From the NCBI GenBank assembly GCA_038049695.1, contig CP142452.1, positions 74,095,501-74,159,500 of the forward strand: 64,000 bases of DNA, given 5' to 3'. Below the pieces are notes generated by a model. That model was not told where the DNA came from and did no database searches. It worked only from the letters and a program-made list of their open reading frames with translations. Positions 1 to 12,684 of the stretch are shown one piece after another. A program made the translations under genes and the position numbers. This DNA is from Cinnamomum chago (Eukaryota; Streptophyta; Magnoliopsida; Laurales; Lauraceae). The first letter of the stretch is position 1. The number at the start of each line of letters is the position of its first letter.

Positions 1-167
1 TTTCATGACAGAAGAATCTTGCTTTTCTACTTTTTATGAAGGAAGTAAAAATCTTTATCGCGGAAAATTATTTTATCTTTTATTCCCCTTTGGCACGAGG
101 AAAATTCTCACCAAATGGCAGAAGAATGAGCTGTATGAAAAAATATAGTAATCTTCCTCTTTATTGT

Positions 168-324
168 GGATTCCCTAGTTATACAACTGAACATTTATCA
201 TCTATTTTTTTTTTTTTTTAGCCATTGTCTTCAGCCAAGAAATTCAAATTCCTATTGTAATGCTATGGGGCCATGACCTTGAATATCCTGGATTCCCTAG
301 TTGTACAACTGCACATTTATCATC

Positions 325-392
<68 letters not shown>

Positions 393-466
393 TTAGCCTT
401 TGTCTACAGGCAAGAAATTCAAATTCCTATTGTAAAGCTGTGGGGTCATGACCTTAAATATACCTG
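168..466. repeat. tandem duplication, about 122-bp unit
   Basis: Two adjacent copies (168-289 and 290-466) share a start at ggattccctagtt, a middle at caagaaattcaaattcctat, and an end at tcatgacctt. Between the shared parts copy 1 has a T run and copy 2 has a long TTA array in the same place. No coding potential; the ORFs here are only poly-Tyr and poly-Ile readings of the array. Confidence 0.8.
325..393. repeat. (TTA)n microsatellite, about 23 units
   Basis: An uninterrupted TTA/ATT trinucleotide array lies inside the second copy of the tandem duplication. Confidence 0.95.
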
Positions 467-855
467 TTTGACTCCTCATATTTCCAAAAAGGAAAAAGTT
501 CAAATAAGGACTTAAATTTTTACCTTATTTCAAAAAAAGGAAATAAATTTCAAAACGTCTCAAATTAGTCCCTAAGTTTTTGAGGAAGTTTTCAATTAAG
601 GATATCCATCCATTTAAAATTATTTTTCGGCAACTTTTTCCCTTGATTTTCTTAAAATACCCAAATGAAAGGTATTTTGGGTGTTTTTAGAAAATGAGGG
701 AAGAAGTTGACAGGAAATACCTCTAAATGATTGGATGTCCTTAATTGAAAACTTACTTAAGAACTAATTTAAAAAGTTTTGAAACTTATATCCCTTTCTG
801 AAATAAGACAAAAGGTTAAAAACTCTCCCTTTTCAAAACCCAGAGATGAAACGAC
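467..855. mobile_element. fold-back MITE-like hairpin
   Basis: The left half (about 467-660) and the right half (about 670-855) are imperfect reverse complements. For example, the block reading caaattagtccctaag on the left is mirrored by a block reading cttaagaactaattt on the right, and ttttcaattaaggatatcc is mirrored by ggatgtccttaattgaaaa. No ORF of note. A duplicated target could not be assigned because the outer ends are diverged. It looks like a non-autonomous terminal-inverted-repeat element. Confidence 0.6.
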
Positions 856-1099
856 TGTATAACAAGTATGTGTAATTTCAAAACTAACAAATCAGGCTCG
901 TGCCTAGGGCCGAAAATAAGGAGTTAAGCTTAAATAAAACTACATAATAGATACCTTGAGAGATTGTAACAAATGTGAAAATCAAAAGTAAAAAGATCTT
1001 TAATATATAAACACACAACTATTTAATTGATGATGTATGTCAAATCAAAGTAATAATATGAGTTTTAATTTAAAATTAAAGTAACGATCATTTAAACCA
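856..1099. other. AT-rich intergenic, nothing recognised
   Basis: No ORF, repeat partner or RNA gene is visible between the MITE and the copia gag relic. Confidence 0.5.
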
Positions 1100-1697
1100 A
1101 TTATACAAACTGTCAAATGGCGAGAAGGATGAGTTGCTAGAGAAGGCGCACGGTCAAATTCTGTTATTTCTGAGTGATGGTGTATTGCGAAAAGTTGCTC
1201 AAGAGAGAACTGTTGTTGGCATATGGCAGAAGTTGGAGACCTTGTATATCACGAAGTCTCTCACGAATCGCTTGTATCTGAAAAAGCGATTGTTCACCTT
1301 ACAAATGCAGGAAGGTACGTCTATTTCAACCCATCTTGATTCTTCTATAAAAGCTATTATGGATCTGGAAAATATCAATGTTGAAATTGATGATGAGGAC
1401 CAAGCTATCATGTTGTTGTGCTCGTTACCACCCTCATATGTGCATTTTGTTGATACCATGATGTATGATAGAGATACTCTATCCAAGGAGGATGTAGAAG
1501 CAGCCTTGAACTCTAAGGAGTTGAAGAAAAATGTTGCGGCTGACAATGCTAGTTCGGGTGAGGGTTTGGCAGTACAGGGAAGAACAAAAGACTCCAATAG
1601 TAAGGGCAAACATAGATCCAACATGAATGTTATTATTGCCATAAGATATTATAGTTATATGAAGAAAACTCATTTTAGCTCTCAGCAGGTCACATAG
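1100..1697 (+). pseudogene. Ty1/copia gag fragment (UBN2-type, TNT1-like)
   Basis: The reading frame at 1134-1697 (187 aa) has the order typical of copia gag: the region around [20 protein letters not shown], the FTLQMQEG segment, and LLCSLPPSY. Gag forms the cytoplasmic virus-like particle of copia retrotransposons. The CCHC zinc knuckle that should follow is only a trace: the residues after 1620 fall out of frame and run into a stop. No LTR, primer site or pol is seen beside it, and the N-terminal part is missing. It is a decayed internal fragment. Its family differs from the other gag copies in this window (2028-2470 and 38927-40590). Confidence 0.8.
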
Positions 1698-2027
1698 TGG
1701 AAATGCAATTGTAAAACTTAGATAATAACCCTATTTCAAAATCCTAATTAAAGTTTGAAAATCAATTAACATCCAATCAAAATCATACCGTAAACTAATC
1801 ATACAAGAAGAGAACGATGGGTTGCTTTACATTACAAAAAAAAAAGAAAAAAAGAAAGTGATAAAAAAAAAACCCTTACCCAGAGAGGTGGACTTTTCTT
1901 CTTCACCCAACCAATCAACGGTTTCTACGAAAGAGAAATAGTAGCTGCTCAAGGAAAGCACACTAGACAGAGAGAGACATGCTAGTGGAAGAAAATAGTA
2001 GATCAATGATGTTTTTGTGTTTTTACA
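1698..2027. other. intergenic, A-rich
   Basis: Holds A-rich runs around 1837-1872 and no recognisable gene. Confidence 0.4.
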
Positions 2028-2470
2028 TTCGAGGTTCGATTCTAAAGTTAATGCTATTGAAGAAAACAAGAGTCTGGATACCCTCAAGGTAAATCAGCTT
2101 GCTGGAAATCTTTAGACATATGAAGCAAACCGTTTGAATAAAGGAAAACACTTAGTTCCTTTCACAGAATCCTTCTTCTTAAATTTAGAACTCTTCCACT
2201 TGACTTGTTTTGACTTCATGTACTTCTTGAAGCAATTAAACAATTCAGTCATATCATCTTCCGCCTCAGATTTAGAATCAGACTCAATTTTCTTTTCAGG
2301 CTTCTTTCTTGATTCTGAGATGGATTTCAAAGCAATACCTTTCTTTTTAGATTTTCCTTTATTCAAACGGTTTGCTTCATATGTCTAAAGATTTCTAGCC
2401 AGCTGATTTACCTTGAGGGTATCCAAACTCTTGTTTTTTTCAATAGCATTAACTTTAGAATCGAACCTCG
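2028..2470. repeat. inverted duplication of a copia gag segment
   Basis: The outer arms of about 115 bp (2028-2145 and 2354-2470) are near-perfect reverse complements. The spacer continues the gag sequence in minus orientation. The minus-strand reading (2112-2366) gives KSISESRKKPEKKIESDSKS and related residues, closely matching the gag at 39541-39770. As a result the two strands carry ORFs that both start MNKGK and both end RFASYV. The source is a SIRE-like gag of the family at 38.9-40.1 kb. Confidence 0.85.
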
Positions 2471-2485
2471 AAGGAAAAGACATGC

Positions 2486-2612
2486 CCTCATGGATTTGCT
2501 CTTGGACTCTACCCAAAAGGCCTCATACCAATGGAGTACTTATTCCTACTTATATGCCTATGAACTTTCCCATTTCTAGCCGTTGTGGGACTTTGGTTGC
2601 ACATCCCCAACA
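2486..2612 (-). mobile_element. TRIM LTR fragment (same family as 45.7-46.2 kb)
   Basis: The reverse complement begins TGTTGGGGATGTGCAAC and continues through a degraded snRNA-type USE (GTCCCACAACGG, third-last base pair changed), CATATAAGTAGG and TGAGGCCTTTTGGGTAGAG. It aligns along its length with the TRIM LTR at 46031-46222 but lacks that LTR's 3' part. It ends 15 bp before the gypsy insertion at 2628. Confidence 0.8.
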
Positions 2613-2627
2613 ATCTAATACTAGTTT

Positions 2628-5600
2628 TATAAGGTCTGCGACCTTACTGCGTCAGTTGGGCCTAATAACCGGCCCATTGACCCATTTATTTTGATATTAT
2701 TATAATTATTGTTTTATTAGATATTTAAGTGGGTTTAGATGGTCAGCGAGTTTCTTTTAGTGTTAAAATAGTGCCTGCGGAGTTTCGTGCGATTCTGAGT
2801 TCGTTTGACCCTAGTAGGGGGTAGTTTGCAAATTAGGAAAAATTGAGTGTTTTTCCGAAAAATTCCTATCGCCGTGATTTTGGGTTCGTTGGAAAGGTCT
2901 CGTCATGTTGATCAATTTTGTCTTTTGGCTCGTTGCGATCCGACGACCAGAAACCCTTCTAATAATTCATTTCTTCTCCGGACCTACTTAAATGCATCTT
3001 AGTCTTTTCCCCCTCCCTTTCTTCTTAAACAAGAGATTAACCCTAATCTCTTTTCTTTCTTTGCAACGAACAAGCCTCTTCTTCTTCCTCATTCTTCCAA
3101 AGCTCCATAACTCCTTCCCTGAGATATCACTTCCGCGATCCGAGCTGCTCATCTTCTTCCTCGCGATCTCCTCTTTCCATTGACATAAGTTTGGTAAGAT
3201 TTCCTTCTCTTTCATCTTTTCAATCAATTCTCTTTGGTTTAGATTTAGGTTAGATCTTAATCTTTTCCTCTCTTTTCTTCTCCTTTGCGTGATAGATTGC
3301 ATTTGGTCGGGGTAGATTGAGGTTTTCGCAGTAGTAGGGCTTCTCCTAAGATTTCCCCAATTCCAATTTTCTTCTTGATTGAGGCAAGTAGATCTGCATT
3401 TTATAATTAAACATGTCTTCCATTGATTGGATGTGTTTTCTTGTTAGGTTTCCCTAATTCCAAGCCTGTTATGTTATTAATTTGTGGTTAATATGCTAGA
3501 TTAGGTTCTTTTGGGGAATTTGGGTTTATTTAATTTAATTGTTAATCTTAGTTTGTTAATTGATGTAAGTGGAAATGATAATGGATGGAATGAATTATTG
3601 GGAGAGCACGGTGGCTCAGTTTTGTGCAGGTGAACCTTGGAAGGATTGGGAGAGGATTAAAAATGGTTTAGGGTGAAAAACTGCAAAAATGGGGTTTCTG
3701 TATTTGACGTTGGTAGTGTCCGGAGGATGAAGGGACGTCTAGGCAAAAAAAGGGGCAGATGGCTGGATGTTCAGAACGTTGAACGTTAGCCACCTGACAT
3801 CAGCATAGGATGATTCAAAAAAAAAAAACGTTGAATGGCCACTAACATGAATGATGGCTACTGTGGATCATCCAACCAATGAATACATATGGTTGGTCCG
3901 TCGCGCATTAATTATATATATAAAGAGGCAAATTCCATAGGCCATAACTTTTAAACCATACATCGGAATTTCATGAGCCATATACCGTTGAAAAGCTCTT
4001 TGAGTGTAGAATCCAATGATACATGTCTCGCGATGATTGGGGATCAGGAAGGGAGGTAGCTAAGGAGATTAATTATTTAGACCACTTTCTTGTTAGTAAC
4101 AAGGTTGTTAGCCTAGGTTTGGGCCTTAGACATTGGAAACCATGAAACCACTCTCATGTGACCATTAATGGGGTTTTGAAATCGTAGCACGTGGCTTGGT
4201 GTGCTTCGATGGGTTGTCTAGGTATTCGTGTATTGTATATGGTTTAACCGAATGCGTATTGAATTGAATCAATCGATGCTCAATATGATTGTACACCAAG
4301 GAAATTCTTTATAAGCATTGATGATTCGAATTCCCCACGCACTCCGTTAAACCACATATGGTACAAGGATGACAACACTTGCATAGGAATGGATTGTAAT
4401 CTCTCCTTGACTTGTTAATTGTATCCGTCGATTCTGTATCCTTGTACACTTTCTTGGCATAAAACATCTAATTAATTATGAAACATAAACTCTTGTAGAA
4501 TTAGGACAATGACCTGACTTAGAGTGTACCCTAAGAACCGTGTATCGTATATTGATAAACATGACTAGCTAGAATGTAAGGGATTATCGTGTGGATGGTC
4601 TCTCTTGTATTATTTCGAATGAGATAATCCCTAAGAACATGCTTTGTTTGCTGAGCTAGCTAGACTTGCTTGACTTGGTTTTCCCTACGTGTCGACACCA
4701 CTTTATTATTATTATTATTATTATTATTTGCATATCATGGCCAGCTGCAGTTTGGGGTTTATTGATGGGTCGGATACTCGGACATCGGGGTGGGCAGTCG
4801 GCTTTAGACGGCATCCATGGCGTTGAATAGTTGGGAGCGGGCTTGGACCGTGCTACTATTCCCAGGACAGGGAGCTTGGATCCCCTTAGAACCGGACTTT
4901 TGGTATCAGTAGTCCGGATAGGATTGTTACTAGTACCACGTGAGGAGGCTTGGACATCCATGGAGTTTCCTTCTTGTGCATTGCATTACATTGGTAGTGG
5001 TGATTTTAGTATTGCTAGGAATCCATGTTTATGATTCTGATGGTTATTTACTCATGCTACATGCCTAGTATTGTTCCTTGTATTCCTACGATTTTGTACT
5101 TGTCATTACTCTTATATTTGATGCATGTTATGTTATAATTATTTCTTGCTTATCTATTGCTCAACATGTCGTTGGCTCTGTTCCTTGGTGTGCAGACTCC
5201 TCAGGTGAGTACTACTACGAGGAGCAGGCCGGTGAGGAGATCCTTAACCAGTAGAGGAGGCACGGGAGTGGAGTGCTAATGACGTAGAGTAGCGTCATCA
5301 TTACCAGGCACATGAGAGACTCACTTTGGGACAAACATTAGATTTTATTTAATTCATTGTTATTATTCTTTAAACTTTTCTTTCATTGACTCTATGTTAT
5401 TTAATGGCCTTAGTTTCTGGGATGGCCATTGTAATTAAATTAACTTCCTTTTTAGCTTTAACTGTTTCTTGCAACTTTAAATGTAATTGAGATTTATTAT
5501 CCATTGTTGATATCAATGTATGAATTCCGTTATTTGTTTTATGTTTTGAGGTTGAAATACATTATCCTCACAGTGGACTTATGATCCTTGGGCCAAAAAG

Positions 5601-5678
5601 GACAAAAAAATTTAATTGACCCAAAATTTCACTCCCCGGATCTGGTTTATTCTCTAATCGGGTTCGGGGGACGTGACA
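2628..5678 (+). repeat. gypsy 5' LTR
   Basis: The LTR starts TATAAGGTCTGCG and ends GGGGGACGTGACA, aligning throughout with 10571-13635. It carries a TTA microsatellite near 4702-4728 that is clearly longer in the 3' LTR. Short readings such as 4831-5034 are not genes; they recur in the other LTR. Confidence 0.95.
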
Positions 5679-5681
5679 GGA

Positions 5682-5693
5682 TGGTATCAGAGC
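5682..5693 (+). other. primer binding site (initiator tRNA-Met)
   Basis: TGGTATCAGAGC lies three bases after the 5' LTR. It is complementary to the 3' end of plant initiator tRNA-Met, the usual primer for minus-strand cDNA synthesis in these elements. Confidence 0.93.
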
Positions 5694-5843
5694 AATGGAT
5701 GATTTCTCAAGGTAAAAATTGTAGAAACCATAGGACGCATGTGAGGATCCCGTTAGTTAGTACGCTGGCTTTGTAGTTCTTTCTTAGCATTGTATTGTTA
5801 GCTTGGGGCATATTGGAACTAAACTTGAATGTTTTACAGGACG

Positions 5844-6873
5844 ATGGCCGGTAGACCCACCCGATCTAATAACGGACAACCACCAGAGGGTAGTTCGTCT
5901 CAGAATGGCCCTGAGAATCAATTTCATCAATTCATGGCAGCATTCATTCAGTCTCAGATGGATTTGGCTGAACAGAGTACTAGGCAGAACGAGAGTCAGA
6001 TTGTATTCCAAGCTCAAATGCTTGAGGTAGTGCAGAAAGTGAGCCAGCCATAGCCCAAGGAATATGATCTCAACGAGCTGGTTGAGAAATTCAGGAAGAG
6101 GTTCCCACCAGAGTTTCATGGCATTGAGGACCCCGCTATGGCAGATGAGTGGGTTGTTCAGATGGAGAAAATCTATGAAGTATTCAAGTGCACTGGTGTC
6201 CAACAGGTACAGCTAGCGACCCACATGTTCCGTGGGGCAGCAGAGAGGTTGTGGAAGACAGTGAAGCACCCTTATGAAACAATCGTAGAAGATGTAGCCT
6301 GGAAGACCTTCACTGAGCAATTCCAAAAGAAGTTGTTTATCCTTGAGTACTATAGGGATCAGAAGATGGAGGAGTTTGAGAGGTTGGTTCAAGGTGACAT
6401 GATAGTGCAGGATTAGGAGATCTCCTTCGCCCATCTATCCAGGTTTGCAGAGAATCTGATTAAGTCGGAAAGGATTCGGAGGTTCATAAAGGGACTGCGA
6501 GCAGACATCAAGCTACAGGTTCATTGTAGTAAGCTGACCGATTACGATAATGTGGTCAAAGAAGCTTATTGGGCAGAGGAGTATCTTAAGGATGTGATTG
6601 CCTTGGAACAGCAGATGATCTTGGCATTAATACCTCAACCCAAGGCACAGGGTTCTTCCTTCTAGTATTATCAGCAGCCGACATCTAAGAGGCTTCGAGT
6701 TGAACCAGTGCTTCGCCAGTTACCTCAGCGGATCACTTGCACTTTCTGTGGGGGTAGCCATCATGTTCATGATTGCAAGAAACAAACGGGTGCATGTTTT
6801 CATTGTGGGGACCCAGGGCATAAGGTCCGCAATTGCCCCAAGAAGACAGGAGTAACACCACCTGCACTTTGAG
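5844..6873 (+). pseudogene. gypsy gag with two zinc knuckles, broken
   Basis: The gag starts at ATG 5844 (MAGRPTRSNNG). It runs in one frame through the retrotransposon gag domain (WVVQMEKIYEVFKC about 6150, AERLWKTV about 6240, FTEQFQKKLFILEYY about 6310). Two Cys knuckles follow: CTFCGGSHHVHDC near 6738 and CFHCGDPGHKVRNC near 6796. In-frame stops lie at 6051-6053, 6414-6416 and near 6663 and 6871. The product would form the nucleocapsid. Several stops look like single changes of CAG or TGG codons, as expected of methylation-driven C-to-T decay. Confidence 0.9.
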
Positions 6874-7006
6874 CTTCGGCGCCTAGACCACCACATCCAG
6901 CGCAGCCGTTAAGACAGGTGCCTCCTGCACAGGCCAGGCCCCAGCAGCAACAGATGATTGTCCGACCACCCCAGCCACCGCAGCAGCGTCCTCCGGTACC
7001 ACGGTA

Positions 7007-10000
7007 GTGATTCCAGCAGAGACTCCGGCACCACCCAGATTCCAAGCTCGTGGTCCTAGGCCTCAGCAGCAGTATCAGCAGCAACGTCCCCAGCTAGCAG
7101 GGAGAGCTCATGCTCCGACACATGAGGAGGCAGAGGCTGCAGGCAATGTTATAGAAGGTACACTTTCAGTTTGTGGATTTGATGCTAAAGTTCTATTTGA
7201 TCCTGGATCTACACACTCATTTGTTGCACCAGCTTTTACACCTCATATGGGAGAGGATAAGGAGATATTACCCTATGATTTTATAGTAGTTACTCCTGTG
7301 GGTAGACATGTACCTTGTAATGTTATCTGCCTTAGATGTAGTATTCAGATTGGAGAAGTTGTGATGACTGTTAGCTTGATTATTTTACCGATGTCGGAGT
7401 TTGACGTGATTCTTGGAATGGATTGGTTAGCAACGAACCGAGCGTGTTAGATTGTTTTAACAAGACCGTGAGGTTACAGGATACAGATTGTAGTGTTGAG
7501 TTTGTGGGAGCTAAGAAGTCTAATTCCACTCGGTTGATTTCTACGTTGAAGGTAGAACGATTGATAAGGAGTGGTTGTAAAGGTTTTATCGCATTTATCG
7601 CGGAAGATAAGGAGTCTAAGACTGTTGAAGAGATTCCTGTGGTGCGAGAATTCCCAGATTTATTTACGGAGGAGATTCCTGGTTTGCCACCTGTTTGTGA
7701 GTTGGATTTCACGATAGAATTGCAACCGGGTACAGCACCTATATCTAGGGCTCCGTATAGGATGGCTCCAGCAGAATTGAAGAAGTTGAAGACTCAAATA
7801 AAAGATCTGTTGGATAAGGGTTTCATTAGACCCAGTGTTTCACCGTGGGGAGCTCCGGTGATATTTGTGAAGAAGAATAATGGGACTGTGAGAATGTACA
7901 TAGACTACCGACAGCTGAATCAGGTGACAGTTAAGAACAAGTATCCGTTACCTAGGATTGATGAACTGTTTGATCAATTGCAGGGAGCCCAATTCTTTTC
8001 GAAAATAAATCTATGATCCGTATATCACTAATTGCGAGTCAGAGAAGAGGATGTTCCTAAGATTGCATTCCGGACGAGATATGGTCACTTTGAGTTCCTC
8101 GTGATGCCTTTCGGGTTGACAAATGCACCTACTGTCTTTATGGCATTAATGAATAAGGTGTTTGCTCCTTTCCTAAATCAGTTTGTAGTAGTCTTCATTG
8201 ATGATATATTGGTGTACTCAAAATCTAAGGAGGAGCATGAGCATCAGTTGAGGACATCGTTGCAGCTTTTGAGGGATAACCAATTATATGTTAAACTGAA
8301 CAAATGTGAATTTTGGTTGGAGCAAGTGGCATTTTTTGGTCATATTATCTCTAAGGATGGATTGACAGTGGACCCTAAGAAGGTAGCAGCGTTTGTTAAT
8401 TAGGGTAGTCCGTGAAATGTAGCGGAGATTCGCAGTTTTCTGGGACTTGCGGGCTACTACACGAGGTTTGTGAAAGGGTTTTCTACCATAGCATCTCTAC
8501 TCACTAAGTTGACAAGGAAGGATGTTCCGTTTGTGTGAACAGCAGAGTGTGAGAACATTTTCCAAGAATTGAAAACCAGGTTGACTACAACACCCCATAC
8601 TTGCTTTACCCTCAGGAAGTGGAGGATTTGTGGTTTATACAGATGCATCAGGGATTGGATTGGGTTGTGTTCTCATGCAAAATGACAAGGTGATAGCATA
8701 TGGGTCCAGGCAATTGAAGGATCATGAGAAGAAGTATGTCAGACATGACTTAGAACTGGCAACAGTGGTGTTTGCATTGAAATTGTGGAGGCATTATCTG
8801 TATGGAGAGAGATTTGAGGTGCACACAGATCACAAGAGTCTGCAATATCTGTTTATATAGGGTGAATTGAATAACAGGCAGCGGAGATGGATGGAGTACA
8901 TAAAGGATTATGATTTTTCGATTAAGTACCATCCTGGTAGGGTGAATGTTGTAGCAGATGCTCTCAGTAGGAAGGCAGCTTTTAGTGGGTGTGTAATGCC
9001 AGAATGGAGATGGATGGAGCAGTTCAGGGATATGGATGTAGAGATATGGCCTGTTAACGAGAAAGTATTGGTTGCTACTATGGGAGTTTGGGAGCCAAAA
9101 ATAGTTAACAAGATCAAGGAAGCTCAAAAGGATAATCCCGAGTTGTAGAGAATTATTGACCACATTGATGATCATTCAGAATATAGATTGATTGGAGGAA
9201 TCCTATACTGCAAAGACAGGTTCTGTGTGCCAAATGTGCAAGACATCAAGTTAAAGTTGATGACGGATGCGCACCACACCAGGTATTCAGTTCACCCAGG
9301 GAGCACCAAAATGTATCAGAATTTGAAGAACTACTATTGGTGGTTGAAAATGAAGAAAGAGATTGCAGAATTTGTCGCTAAGTGTATGACTTGTCAGCAG
9401 ATTAAGGCAGAACACAAGAAGCCTCCTGGTTTGCTTCACCCGTTCGACATTCCGCAGTGGAAATGGGAGCACATCACTATGGATTTTGTTTCAAGGTTGC
9501 CAAACACCAGGAATGGCAATGATGTTATTTAGGTGATTGTGGATAGATTGACGAAGTCAGCACATTTTCTGCCATTCAAGACTGGTCAGTTTATGAACAA
9601 GATGACTGTGTTGTACAGGGACAATATAGTCAAGTTGCATGGAGTGCATAAGTCCATATATCCGATCGAAACCATAAGTTTGTCTCTCGGTTTTGGCCTA
9701 CTTTTCAATCATCTATGGGTACTCAGTTGAAGTTCAGTACAGCTTACCACCCTCAGATAGATGGACAGTCTGAGCGTACCATCCAGATATTGGAAGATCG
9801 TTTCCGAGCATGTGTTTTGGATTTCAAGGAGAGTTAGGATGAAAGCTTGCCTCTGTGTGAGTTTGCCTACAATAACAGCTATCATTCAAGTATTGGTATG
9901 GCACCATTTGAGGCATTATACAAGCGAAGATGCAGGACCCCAGCATGTTGGGAGGAAGTAGGAGTTCGGAGTTTTCATGGACCCTCAGAGATTGCTGACT

Positions 10001-10550
10001 CTAGTGAGAAAGTCAGAATTGTTCAGATGAGGATGAAAAAGTCACGTGATCGACAGAAGAGTTATGCAGACAAGAGGCGGAGACCTCTAGAATTCCAAGT
10101 GGGGGATAAGGTGTCTCTGAAGGTGTCACCGATGAGAGGAGTTGTCAGATTTGGACAGAAAGGGAAGCTTGTGAAGAGGTTTGTGGGACCATTTGAGATT
10201 AAGAGCAGGATTGGAGACGTGGCCTATCATCTTGTGCTACCGCTTGAGTTAGCTAGTGTACATGACCTTTTCCATGTCTCAATGCTTTGGAAATATGTTC
10301 CAGATCCTACTCACGTGTTGCAGCACGAGCCCCTTCAGATTTAAGCAGATGCAACCTATGTGGAGCGTCTGGCACAAATCATCGACACCAAGGAAGTAGT
10401 GCTGCGTACCAAGACCATTCACTGGGTTAAGGTACAATAGGAGTATCATACTTCGGAGGAGGCCACATGGGAGCTCAAGGACCAGATGCAGAAGGCGTAT
10501 CCTTATCTTTTTCCTGATGAGGTATGTTTAGGCATTTCGAGGACTAAATG
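7007..10550 (+). pseudogene. gypsy pol: protease, RT, RNase H, integrase, chromodomain (broken)
   Basis: Protease lies near 7180-7450, with FDPGSTHSFV where the family has D-S/T-G. RT lies near 7720-8400, with [21 protein letters not shown] and the catalytic FIDDILVYS near 8194. RNase H lies near 8620-8860 ([26 protein letters not shown]). Integrase has its HHCC finger near 9270-9400 (HPGSTKMYQNL, CMTCQQIK) and a core near 9470-9950. Its C-terminal part near 10080-10344 reads VGDKVSLKVSPMRG and SVHDLFHVSML. The chromodomain lies at about 10377-10510 (VVLRTKTIHWVKVQ, a stop, then EYHTSEEATWEL). The frame changes near 7435, between 8400 and 8630, and between 9720 and 9850. Stops lie at 8015, 8401, 8858, 9147 and 9530. 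Spliced host use is not suggested. Confidence 0.92.
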
Positions 10551-10570
10551 TTCTTTTTAGATGTGAGAGA

Positions 10571-12646
10571 TGTAAGGTCTGCGACCTTACTGGGTCAATT
10601 GGGCCCAATAACCGGCTCGTTGACCCATTTATTTTGATATTATTATAATTATTATTTTATTAGATATTTAAGTAGGTTTAGATGGTCAGCGAGTTTCTTC
10701 TAGTGTTAGAATAGTGCCTGCGGAGTTTCGTGCGATTTTGAGTTCGTTTGACCCTAGTAGGGGTAGTTTGCAAATTAGGAAAATTGAGTATTTTTCCGAA
10801 AAATTCCCATCACCGTGATTTTGGGTTCGTTGGAAAGATCTCGTTGTGTTGATCAATTTTGTCTTCTGGCTCGTTGCGATCTGACGAACAGAAACCCTTC
10901 TAATAATTCATTTTTTCTCCGGACCCACTTAAGAGCATCTTAGTCTTTTCCCCCTCCCTTTCTTCTTAAACAAGAGATTAACCCTAATCTCTTTTCTTTC
11001 TCTGCAATAAATGAGCCTCTTCTTCTTCCTCATTCTTCCAAGGCTCCAGACCTCCTTCCTTGAGAGATCACTTACGCGATCCGAGCCACTCATCTTCTTC
11101 CTCACGATCTCTTCTTTCCATTAACATCAGTTTGGTAAGATTTCCCTCTCTTTCATCTTTTCGATCAATTCTCTTTGGTTTAGATTTAGGTTAGATCTTA
11201 ATCTTTTCCTCTATTTCCTTCTCCTTTATGTGATAGATTGCGTTTGGTCGGGGTAGATTGAAGTTTCGGCAGTAGTAGGGCTTCTCCTCAGATTTCTCCA
11301 ATTCCAATCTTCTTTTTGGTTGAGGCAAGTAGATCTGCATTTTATAATTAAGCATGTTCGTATGTCTTGCATTGATTGGATGTGTTTTCTTTTTAGGTTT
11401 CCCTAATTCCAAGCTTGTTCTGTTATTGATTTGGGATTAATATGGTAGATTAGGTTCTTTTAGGAAATTTGGGTTTATTTAATTTAATTGCTAATTTTAG
11501 TTTGTTAATTGATGTAAGTGGAAATGATGATGGATAGAATGATTTATTGGGGGAGCACGGCGGCTCAGTTTTGTGCAGGTGAACCTTGGAAGGATAGGGA
11601 GAGGATTAAAAATGGTTTGGGGTGAAAAACTGTAAAACTGGGGTTTCTGTATTTGACGTTGGCAGTGTCCGAAGGATGAAGGGACGTCCAGGGAAAAAAA
11701 AGGGGGGGGGGGGGACGTTCAGAACGTTGAACGTTAGCCACCTGACATCAGCATAGGATGATTCAAAAAAAAATAAAAAAGGTTGAATGGCCACTGACAT
11801 GAATGATGGCTACTGTGGATCATCCAACCAATGAATCGAACATATGGTTGGTCTGTCGCGCATTATATATATAAAGGGGCAAACTTCTATAGGCCATAAC
11901 TTCTAAACCATACGTCAGAATTTCGCGAGCCATATACCGTTGAAAAGCTCTTTGAGCGTAGAATCCAATGATACACATCTCGCGATGATTGGGGGATCGG
12001 GAAGGGAGGTAGCTAAGGAGATTAATTATTTAGACCACTTTCTTGTTAGTAACAAGGTTGTTAGCCTAGGTTTGGGCCTTAGACATTGGAAACCATGAAA
12101 CCACTCTCACGTGACCATTAATGGGGTTTTGAAATCGTAGCACGTGGCTTGGTGTGCTTCGATGGGTTGTCAAGGTATTTGTGTATTGTGTATGGTTTAA
12201 CCGAATGCGTATTGAATTGATTCAATCGATGCTCAATATGATTGTACACCAAGGAAATTCTTTATAAGCATTGATGATTCGAATTCCCCACGCACTCCGT
12301 TAAACCACATATGATACAAGGATGACAACACTTGCATATGATTGGATTGTAATCTCTCATTGACTTGTTAATTGTATCCGTCGATTCTGTATCCTTGTAC
12401 ACTCTCTTGGCATAAAACATCTAATTAATTATAAAACATAAACTCTTGTAGAATTAGGACAATAACCTGACTTAGAGTGTACCTTAAGAACCGTGTATCG
12501 TATATTGATAAACATGACTAATTAGGGATTATCGTGTGGATGGTCTCTCTTGTATTATTTCGAATGAGATAATCCCTAAGAATATGCTTTGTTTGCTGAG
12601 CTAGGTAGACTTGCTTGACTTGGTTTTCCCCACGTGTCAGCACCAC

Positions 12647-12684
<38 letters not shown>

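Noticed and set aside
260..515. Open frames of poly-Tyr and poly-Ile
   Set aside because: They only translate the TTA microsatellite.
6800..7084. Minus-strand Gly/Cys-rich ORF
   Set aside because: Antisense shadow of the gypsy gag linker.
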